Positions 5,649 through 12,490 of a stretch of 14,228 nt of DNA are shown here, piece by piece; position 1 is the stretch's first letter, and every line of letters begins with the position of its first letter. This DNA is from Flavobacteriales bacterium UBA6165 (GTDB taxonomy: Bacteria; Bacteroidota; Bacteroidia; Flavobacteriales_D; Crocinitomicaceae). The notes below the pieces were generated by a model. The model searched no databases and was not told the DNA's origin. It saw only the letters and a list, made by a program, of their open reading frames with translations. The DNA lies in assembly GCA_002422285.1 (NCBI GenBank), contig DIUF01000015.1, forward strand, positions 1 through 14,228. The letters are read 5' to 3'. The translations under genes were made by a program, and so were the position numbers.

Positions 5649-8306
5649 ATGACGCCAAAAATTTTGAAATACCTTCGGAAAACTTTGCTGGGAATTTTAG
5701 GATTTTTCTTTGTTCTTACGCTGCTGCTCATCGTATTCAGGGGCAAAATAGAGCGTTATGCTATTAGTCAATTAGATCAGTTTTTTAAACTACCTGTTTA
5801 CATTCATGATGTAGAACTTACTTTTTGGAAGACTTTTCCGAATTTCTCTATTCGTTTGGATGGCGTTATGATTAAAGATTATTCAGAAGAAGCAGGAAGA
5901 CTCCCCGATACTTTATTATATGCTCAACGCATAGATTTGAAAGCCAATACCTGGAGTTTACTTAAAGCAGATATGTCGATTAAATCAATAAATATTCATA
6001 ATGCTTTGGTGGGCCTGAGGGTAGATTCAAAAGGCAGAGAGAATTATGATATTTTTGTTCAAGATACAAGCGCAGCTCCAGCCTCTTTCAATTTAGATTT
6101 GAAGAAGGTGACTTTTACCAATACCGAACTGCGATACAGCAATGCTCTTACCGATCAAAACGTCAATGTGTTGTTCAATCGTTTGAGTTTCTCCGGGCGG
6201 TTCAAGCAGGATGTGTTCGATATGCATGTGCAAGCTGATGCTAAACTGAATCGCTTAAAGGATAAAACTGTTACTTTATTGCGGGGATTGGATTTGTTTT
6301 TGGAAACAGACATTTTAGTAAGCAATATCGATAAACGATACGAATTGCCAAATAGCGCAATTGTATTTAATTCAATGCCTTTTGAACTATCTTTTTTGTT
6401 GGAGCAAGGTTATTTGAATTTGGATTTGATGGGTCGGGATATTTCTTTAACAGAGGTTATGAACGCTATTCATCAAGAGGACCTGAATAAGCTCAAAGCA
6501 ATTCAAGCACAGGGAAAAGTGAGTTTTGCACTGCACGTTGATGGGAGTCTCGACAAATCTGTCTCTCCCGATATATCTGCTGAATTTGCCGTTTCAAATG
6601 GTTCAGTCGAGGACCCTATAAATGGGCTAGAAATCAAAAAAATCGATGTGCGAGGTAAGTTTGAAAAGTTTAGAGGAAAACCAGAAAAACTGGAGTTGAA
6701 TCAATTGGGCTTTCAGACCATGGGGCAACGATTTAATGGACAGCTTTCAGTGATTAATTTCGAGAAACCCGACCTTAGATTGATGGGCGAGGGAGGCATT
6801 AATTTATCAGCGCTACACCATTTTTTTCCATTGCCTCATGTGCGCAGTATAGCTGGAGATGTTATCGTTCATGGATCAGCTCATGCCATTATCCATGACC
6901 CAGGCAGGACTAATCAGCATATTCAGCTTATCAATTCAGGGGTGAATTTGGATTGTAAAAATATTTCACTCGAAACCATAGCTCAGTTTCCGAAAATTGA
7001 AAACATGCATGGTTCGATTTCGACGCGTAATGATGATTTTGTGTTCAGTAGGTTTGAATTCAAAACGCAGCGCACATCCATTCAAGTTTCTGGTAGTGTA
7101 AAGCATGTTGTTGCCTTTTTGGAAAATAACGGTAAATTGACTGTTGAAGGCGCTCTAAAAGCAGAATCTATTGATCTTGATGAGTTTTTAACTCCTTCTG
7201 AATCAAGTGGGGGAGCACACCCTGTTGGGGTTTTTGTGTTGCCCAAAAATATTGATGGTTCAATTGATTTTGATATCGAACAATTCGTTGTGAATGGACA
7301 TCGTTTTTCAACTATTTTGGGGTCAACAAAGCTTTTAGAACGACAGATTGATTTACGCAATTTGAAGATGAGTCACTTGGGTAGCCAAGCGAATGGAAAT
7401 TTGAGGGTTTCTGAGCGTGTTGCCGGCACTATTGAACTTTCGGGTGAAATAAGCACTTCAGGTTTGAATTTAAAACAGGTATTCACAGAGTGGAAGAACT
7501 TTGAACAAGAGACAATTTTGGCTGAAAACATCAATGGAAAGGCAGATTTGAATTTGACGTTCTTCTTTCCATTCAGCATGAATAAAGGAATTCTCAAAGA
7601 TCAAATTAATGCTCAGGCTTCTTTGAAAATTGTTGGTGGCTCGTTGGTTCAAGTTGATGCACTTAAGGAAATTGCAAAGAGTATGCGTTCCAATTCTTTT
7701 GTGAAAGTGTTTCTCGGGAAAAATTTGGAAATTATTGAGAAGAAATTGGCCAATCTGACTTTTGAGACTTTAGAGAACACTTTTTATATAGCAAATTCGA
7801 AATTCGTCATACCTAAAATGCGCATTAAGACTAATGTTATGGATTTAGTGGTATACGGTTGGCAACAATTTGATGAATCTTTGGAGTATCATTTTGAGTT
7901 TGATTTCCGCGATTTGAAACAGCACAAAAAGAAATCGGAATTTGGTGTTGTTGAAGATGATGGTTTGGCAACGCGCTTATTTTTGAAAATGTTCGGCACG
8001 CTGACAAATCTTCAGTTCGCTTGGGACTCAGATGCGCGCAAGCAATTCAAGAAAGAACAACGCGAGCAAGAAAAACAAGATGTTAAAGGCATGTTCAAAT
8101 CTGAATTTGGTTTGTTTAAAAAAGACACAACTGTTCAAGGCTATAAACCTTCAACAAAACCGCAAGAAATAATTGAGATTGATTTTGGCGAACCTGCCGA
8201 ACCTGTGAATGTTGAAGAGAAGAAGAAGCGCATAGAAGAAAAATACAAACGTGTAAAAAAGAATAATTCAACAAAATCCGAAGAGGTGATCATTGAGTTT
8301 GACTAA
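5649..8306 (+). CDS. AsmA-family envelope protein
   Basis: A large 885-residue protein of the AsmA/TamB-like group, members of which span or line the periplasm and are linked to lipid transport and outer-membrane homeostasis. Residues 1-11 are basic (TPKILKYLRK), 12-29 form one N-terminal membrane anchor (LLGILGFFFVLTLLLIVF), and the rest is periplasmic. The AsmA N-terminal signature follows the anchor: LPVYIHDVELTFWKTFPNFSIRLDGVMIKD, then KSINIHNALVGLRVD. The middle has repeated amphipathic beta segments. The C-terminal AsmA-type domain spans about 595-760 (GEISTSGLNLKQVF, NINGKADLNLTFFFPF, MRIKTNVMDLVVYGWQQF). Residues 755-885 are a charged, Lys/Glu-rich tail that may form helices. It is divergent from the secreted-protein operon, and the sensor kinase gene follows 49 bases downstream. 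The family call is firm, and the specific cargo is unknown. Confidence 0.9.
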   Translation: MTPKILKYLRKTLLGILGFFFVLTLLLIVFRGKIERYAISQLDQFFKLPVYIHDVELTFWKTFPNFSIRLDGVMIKDYSEEAGRLPDTLLYAQRIDLKANTWSLLKADMSIKSINIHNALVGLRVDSKGRENYDIFVQDTSAAPASFNLDLKKVTFTNTELRYSNALTDQNVNVLFNRLSFSGRFKQDVFDMHVQADAKLNRLKDKTVTLLRGLDLFLETDILVSNIDKRYELPNSAIVFNSMPFELSFLLEQGYLNLDLMGRDISLTEVMNAIHQEDLNKLKAIQAQGKVSFALHVDGSLDKSVSPDISAEFAVSNGSVEDPINGLEIKKIDVRGKFEKFRGKPEKLELNQLGFQTMGQRFNGQLSVINFEKPDLRLMGEGGINLSALHHFFPLPHVRSIAGDVIVHGSAHAIIHDPGRTNQHIQLINSGVNLDCKNISLETIAQFPKIENMHGSISTRNDDFVFSRFEFKTQRTSIQVSGSVKHVVAFLENNGKLTVEGALKAESIDLDEFLTPSESSGGAHPVGVFVLPKNIDGSIDFDIEQFVVNGHRFSTILGSTKLLERQIDLRNLKMSHLGSQANGNLRVSERVAGTIELSGEISTSGLNLKQVFTEWKNFEQETILAENINGKADLNLTFFFPFSMNKGILKDQINAQASLKIVGGSLVQVDALKEIAKSMRSNSFVKVFLGKNLEIIEKKLANLTFETLENTFYIANSKFVIPKMRIKTNVMDLVVYGWQQFDESLEYHFEFDFRDLKQHKKKSEFGVVEDDGLATRLFLKMFGTLTNLQFAWDSDARKQFKKEQREQEKQDVKGMFKSEFGLFKKDTTVQGYKPSTKPQEIIEIDFGEPAEPVNVEEKKKRIEEKYKRVKKNNSTKSEEVIIEFD

Positions 8307-8355
8307 GAGTTTGTAATATTGTGATGAATCAAACGTATTAGTTGAAATCAATTTC

Positions 8356-9912
8356 ATGAATTTATACTCCAACAAACAGAAATGGAAAATCGCCTTGCTA
8401 ATCACGGCCATTGTGCTTGTGGCGATTTCTTTGCTATTCACGAATCGAATTGTTACAAGTGTTGGTTCACGAGAAAAAGAACGTGTTGAGCAGTGGGCCG
8501 ATGTGATTCGTAAAAAAGCGGAATTAATCAATTTGACGAACCAAACGTTTGATGAACTGCGTGAGCGCGAACGACAAAAGGTTGAACTGTGGGCCAAAGC
8601 TACACGTGAGCTTGTGAAGCCCAGTTCAGACGATATTAATTTTACTTTTATGGTTGATATCACTCGAGAGAACAACGATATCCCAGTAGTTTTGTTGAAT
8701 CAAGCTAATCAGGTTTTAAGTTTTAAAAATTTGGGCTTTCAACCTGAAAATTTAAAAGTTTTGTTTCCAAATAAAACCGAAAAGGAGTTGAATCAGATTT
8801 ATACGGATTCTGTCGTTAAAACGGCTTTGATTTGGTCGGAAACGCATGAACCGATTAATATTGAGATATTTCCTGGAGCTATTCAGCGCATCTATTATTT
8901 TGACTCTTATAAATTGATTCAATTGGAGCAACAGCGCGACTCTTTGATTGCTTCTTTCAACAGCGAATTGATTGATAAAACGACTTTGGTGCCGGTTTTG
9001 TTTTTAGACCCCGCCACAGGAGAAGTTATTGAAACCAATATCGATTCTTTGAAGCCTAAGCGCCACGAGGTTTTGGCGAACAAAAATGAAGTTTTATCAA
9101 GAATGGTTGACTCAGTTGAAATTGTTTTGGCTGTAGGTCAAACAGGCATGGTGTATTTTGATGATAGCGAGGAGCTGAAACAACTCAAGCTTTATCCCTA
9201 TCTGCAATTTCTTTTGATTGGTTTGTTCATTTTCATTGGTTATATCATTTTCAGCACCTTCCGTAAAGCCGAGCAAAATCAAGTTTGGGCAGGTATGGCG
9301 AAAGAAACTGCACACCAATTGGGGACTCCAATTTCATCGTTAATGGCTTGGATTTCTTTGTTGGAAAGCAACGGTCATCCCAAAGAGGAAATTGATGAAA
9401 TGAACAAGGATATTGATCGCCTTACAACCATTGCCGACCGTTTTGAAAAGATCGGTTCAGGTGCAAAATTGGATCCGAATGATTTAAAAAGCACACTCTA
9501 CAAATCTTACAGCTATCTCAAAACACGCATTTCGCGAAAAGTTGAATTCACCATGAATCTGCCTGAAAATCAATTAGTAGTGATGCACAATCCGTCTCTT
9601 TTGGAATGGGTGATAGAAAATATTTGCAAAAACGCCGTCGATGCCATGGATGGAGCAGGCAAGTTGCACATTGAAGTTTCCGACTCAGGTCATTCTGTTT
9701 ATGTCGATATTTCAGATACGGGAAAAGGTATCCCATCGAATAAAATCAAAACGATTTTTCAACCTGGATATACTACAAAACAAAGAGGATGGGGCTTAGG
9801 ACTTTCTTTGGTAAAACGCATTGTGGAAACGTATCACAAGGGACGTGTTTTTGTCCTTAAATCAGAGCCTGGTAAAGGCACCACATTCCGGATTATTCTT
9901 CAGAAACCCTAA
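8356..9912 (+). CDS. Membrane sensor histidine kinase
   Basis: A 518-residue two-component sensor kinase. Transmembrane segment 1 is at about 11-30 and segment 2 at about 282-302. They enclose a 250-residue periplasmic sensor region whose first part (36-87, rich in R, E, K and Q) looks coiled-coil. No HAMP or PAS domain is apparent. The dimerisation/phosphoacceptor helix at 311-335 carries His320 in KETAHQLGTPISSL. The ATPase domain has an N box (ENICKNAVDAM, Asn422 and Asn426), a G1 box (DTGKGI, Asp454), a short lid with GYTTK, and a G2 box (GWGLGLSLVKRI, about 478-489). All ATP-binding boxes look intact. The residue after the phosphoacceptor is Gln instead of the usual acidic one. No response-regulator gene is nearby. 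It follows the AsmA gene by 49 bases, so the two may be co-transcribed, and an envelope signal is plausible but inferred. Confidence 0.92.
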   Translation: MNLYSNKQKWKIALLITAIVLVAISLLFTNRIVTSVGSREKERVEQWADVIRKKAELINLTNQTFDELRERERQKVELWAKATRELVKPSSDDINFTFMVDITRENNDIPVVLLNQANQVLSFKNLGFQPENLKVLFPNKTEKELNQIYTDSVVKTALIWSETHEPINIEIFPGAIQRIYYFDSYKLIQLEQQRDSLIASFNSELIDKTTLVPVLFLDPATGEVIETNIDSLKPKRHEVLANKNEVLSRMVDSVEIVLAVGQTGMVYFDDSEELKQLKLYPYLQFLLIGLFIFIGYIIFSTFRKAEQNQVWAGMAKETAHQLGTPISSLMAWISLLESNGHPKEEIDEMNKDIDRLTTIADRFEKIGSGAKLDPNDLKSTLYKSYSYLKTRISRKVEFTMNLPENQLVVMHNPSLLEWVIENICKNAVDAMDGAGKLHIEVSDSGHSVYVDISDTGKGIPSNKIKTIFQPGYTTKQRGWGLGLSLVKRIVETYHKGRVFVLKSEPGKGTTFRIILQKP

Positions 9913-9938
9913 TATTCCTTGGCTAAAGCCACGAGCAA

Positions 9939-11654
9939 TTAATTTACAGCTTGAATCATCAAAACGCCATCTTCATCTTTAAACACTTTCGTCAATTCAT
10001 TCTGATTCAGGTGTTTTAAGGATTTGTCCCATTGTTTGCCACTCAATTCCAAAGATGATTTTAGTGTAGCCAATTCCAAAGCGCCGATTTTCTGAACGAT
10101 GTCCAAGATGGCTTTTTCGTGGTCGTTTAATTCAACCACTTTTTTGGCGCCCGACTCTGGTTTCATTTGTGGGAAGAATAGTACTTCTTGGATGGAAGGA
10201 TTGTCTGTTAAGAACATAATCAATCGGTCCATGCCAATACCCAAGCCTGAAGTTGGTGGCATGCCATATTCCAAAGCGCGCAAGAAATCTTGGTCGATAA
10301 ATTGACCTGCTTCATCATCGCCACGTTCAGATAGTTTTACTTGTTCTTCAAAGCGTTCGCGTTGGTCAATTGGGTCGTTCAATTCCGAATAAGCGTTGGC
10401 AATTTCTTTTCCACAAACCATCAGTTCGAAGCGCTCAGTGAGTTCGGGATCATTGCGATGTGTTTTACAAAGCGGCGACATCTCTTTAGGGTAATCTGTG
10501 ATGAAGGTAGGTTGGATAAAATTGCCTTCACATTTTTCACCAAAAATTTCGTCAATGAGTTTGCCTTTGCCCATGGTCATGTCCACTTGGATGCCCATGC
10601 CTCGTGCCGCAGCACGAATGTCACCTTCGTTTTTACCAGAGATGTCGAAGCCCGTATATTCTAAAATGGCATCACGCATTGAAATTCTCTTGTATGGCGC
10701 TTTGAAGTCAATTTCTTTTCCTAGAAACGTGGATTTTGTGGTGCCATTTACCTCAAGAGCACAATGTTCCAAAAGTTGCTCTGTGAAATCCATCATCCAG
10801 TTGTAATCTTTATAAGACACATAGATTTCCATGGCCGTAAATTCAGGATTATGGGTTCTGTCCATACCTTCGTTGCGGAAGTTTTTGGAAAATTCATAAA
10901 CGCCATCAAAGCCACCAACAATCAATCTTTTCAGATACAATTCATTAGCAATGCGCATGTATAATGGAATTCCTAGGGCATTGTGATGCGTCACAAAAGG
11001 TCGAGCCGCAGCTCCGCCCGGAATCGACTGAAGAATAGGTGTTTCTACTTCCAAATAACCTGCATTGTTGAAGAAATTCCTCATCGCTTGGAAGAGTTTA
11101 GTTCTTTTTACAAAAACTTCTTTCACATGCGGATTCACCACCATGTCCACATAGCGCTGACGATAACGCTGTTCAGGATCGGTGAAAGCATCATGCACTT
11201 TTCCATCGACATCTGTTTTTGGTAGCGGAAGGGGTTTTAATGCTTTTGACAAGAGGGTAAACTCCTTTACTAAAATAGAAGGTTCACCAACTTGTGTTCT
11301 AAAAAGCGTTCCTTTAACACCTATGAAATCACCAAGGTCGAGTAGTTTTTTGAATACTTCGTTGTATAATTCTTTGTCTTCTCCAGGACAAATTTCATCT
11401 CTATTGAAATAGACTTGAATTCTTCCTTCAGAATCTTGAATTTCGGCAAAAGACGCCTTACCCATAATGCGTTGCGAAAGCATACGCCCGGCGATACAAA
11501 CGTCTTTATCCGCTTCGAAATTATGTAGAATTTCTTTTGTTGTATGGTCAACTGGGTATAAATCAGCTGGATAAGGGTCGATACCCAATTCGCGCAGTTT
11601 ATCGAGTTTTTGACGACGTTGAATTTCCTGTTCAGACAAAGATAAATCAATCAT
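9939..11654 (-). CDS. lysS: Lysine--tRNA ligase (class II) with C-terminal extension
   Basis: Cytoplasmic class II lysyl-tRNA synthetase, 571 residues. Residues 1-50 are the N-terminal helices and about 51-140 the OB-fold anticodon-binding domain (VCIAGRMLSQRIMGKASFAEIQD). The catalytic core contains motif 1 near 195-215 (AGYLEVETPILQ), motif 2 at 259-272 (FRNEGMDRTHNPEF) and motif 3 at 464-482 (GMPPTSGLGIGMDRL). Lysine-site phrases such as FMANELYLKRL-type (here IANELYLKRL) and ANAYSELNDP are present. After the usual end of the core (FFPQMKP, about 499) there is a further stretch of about 70 residues resembling a small helical, winged-helix-like domain (ELNDHEKAILDIVQKIG through the terminal MIQAVN). 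Many Bacteroidota LysRS proteins are longer than the roughly 500-residue E. coli enzyme. Its own -7 element lies upstream. It converges with the kinase gene, 26 bases apart. Confidence 0.97.
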   Translation of the reverse strand: MIDLSLSEQEIQRRQKLDKLRELGIDPYPADLYPVDHTTKEILHNFEADKDVCIAGRMLSQRIMGKASFAEIQDSEGRIQVYFNRDEICPGEDKELYNEVFKKLLDLGDFIGVKGTLFRTQVGEPSILVKEFTLLSKALKPLPLPKTDVDGKVHDAFTDPEQRYRQRYVDMVVNPHVKEVFVKRTKLFQAMRNFFNNAGYLEVETPILQSIPGGAAARPFVTHHNALGIPLYMRIANELYLKRLIVGGFDGVYEFSKNFRNEGMDRTHNPEFTAMEIYVSYKDYNWMMDFTEQLLEHCALEVNGTTKSTFLGKEIDFKAPYKRISMRDAILEYTGFDISGKNEGDIRAAARGMGIQVDMTMGKGKLIDEIFGEKCEGNFIQPTFITDYPKEMSPLCKTHRNDPELTERFELMVCGKEIANAYSELNDPIDQRERFEEQVKLSERGDDEAGQFIDQDFLRALEYGMPPTSGLGIGMDRLIMFLTDNPSIQEVLFFPQMKPESGAKKVVELNDHEKAILDIVQKIGALELATLKSSLELSGKQWDKSLKHLNQNELTKVFKDEDGVLMIQAVN

Positions 11655-11684
11655 AATGAGAGTAAAAGTGAGAATTTAAGGGTG

Positions 11685-11692
11685 CAAATTTA
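11685..11692 (-). promoter_or_regulatory. Putative -7 promoter element (TAAATTTG) for lysS
   Basis: The minus strand reads TAAATTTG, a full consensus match, 30 bases upstream of the lysS ATG. A TTG (minus strand, 11708-11710) lies 15 bases further upstream, a little close for a -33 box. No Shine-Dalgarno sequence is present in the leader. Confidence 0.55.
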
Positions 11693-11917
11693 AGTAATTT
11701 ACTTGGACAAGAACGTGATGATTTATCTGTAATCATGAGTTTAAGCGAAAAGTAGATTTACATACAATTTAACAATGGCTTGGTTAAAAAAGTCTTTCTG
11801 TGAGAAAGTTTGTGAAAACAGATCTTGCTTGAAGAAGTTTTGTTATTCACGAACAATTGTTTAGATTTAACACGAAATTAATATTTTGTTAAACTCATTT
11901 AAAGGAAAAAAAACCGG

Positions 11918-12481
11918 ATGAATATGCTTAACGCTTTTATATTTACTAAGTTAGCCTTGTTTGTGTCGATTTCTAGCGCTTGTTTTGCTGCTACCAATGG
12001 TGTTGTAAAAGTCAATAAAGTTTGTTACTGTCAATACGATTATTGTAATTATTTCACAAAGGTTTTAGAAAAAACAAAAAAATTAAACTCATTTTATACT
12101 TTCCAGCAGGCTGAAGATGGCGTTCGTGAGTATTTAGGGGAGGAGAGATATGACTATATGAAACAAATCAATCCTGGGTTAATTTCGGATTTAATATTGC
12201 GTTTTCGATTTGGAGTTGAATTGCGTGAGTGGAATCCTAAGAGAGAGCCTCCGTTTGAAGTATTGGAATCAATTGTAATGACCTTTAAAGAAGGCGATCA
12301 GAAGATAGCCGTTGCAGCTTTCGTTCATGATTTTGAACAAGGTTTGATTAATCCGTTGAGAATTGATTTACCTGTTGATCGTTCACAGCAAAACTTTTTC
12401 ATATTGAAAAATACTGGAAAATTTTTGGTGATGAACTCTTGGGATCAAATGAGAAAGCGTAATCAATTTGATAACGACTAA
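11918..12481 (+). CDS. Hypothetical secreted or periplasmic protein
   Basis: A 187-residue protein I do not recognise. Residues 1-24 look like a Sec signal peptide (MNMLNAFIFTKLALFVSISS, then ACFA before ATNG). A lipoprotein reading with Cys22 is less likely because the residue at -3 is Ser. Just after the signal is a cysteine-rich patch, VCYCQYDYC (Cys36, Cys38, Cys43), and the rest has no cysteine. The mature part is charged with mixed helix and strand (EDGVREYLGEERYDYMKQIN; FEVLESIVMTFKEGDQKIAVAAFVHDF). There is no type IX sorting domain and no transmembrane segment beyond the signal. The start is preceded by AAAGGA about 12 bases upstream. The CUB-domain gene starts 9 bases after the stop, so the two genes are likely co-transcribed. 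A shared role with that surface protein is inferred from position alone. Confidence 0.7.
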   Translation: MNMLNAFIFTKLALFVSISSACFAATNGVVKVNKVCYCQYDYCNYFTKVLEKTKKLNSFYTFQQAEDGVREYLGEERYDYMKQINPGLISDLILRFRFGVELREWNPKREPPFEVLESIVMTFKEGDQKIAVAAFVHDFEQGLINPLRIDLPVDRSQQNFFILKNTGKFLVMNSWDQMRKRNQFDND

Positions 12482-12490
12482 ACCTAGCCT

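Noticed and set aside
8268..8675. Minus-strand 135-codon open frame
   Set aside because: It is antisense to the AsmA tail and the start of the kinase, is Ser/Arg-rich with no domain signal, and has no gene-like context.
9918..9933. Small hairpin TGGC-TAAA-GCCA between the kinase and lysS genes, considered as a terminator
   Set aside because: It has only four perfect base pairs and no T run on either strand, too weak to call.
10099..11412. Several plus-strand open frames of 66-107 codons
   Set aside because: All lie antisense within lysS, a fully conserved housekeeping gene, and show no family similarity.
11701..11917. Gap between lysS and the 187-residue gene, checked for a tRNA, small RNA or riboswitch
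   Set aside because: It is AT-rich with no cloverleaf, no strong hairpin and no clear TAnnTTTG on the plus strand; nothing can be supported.
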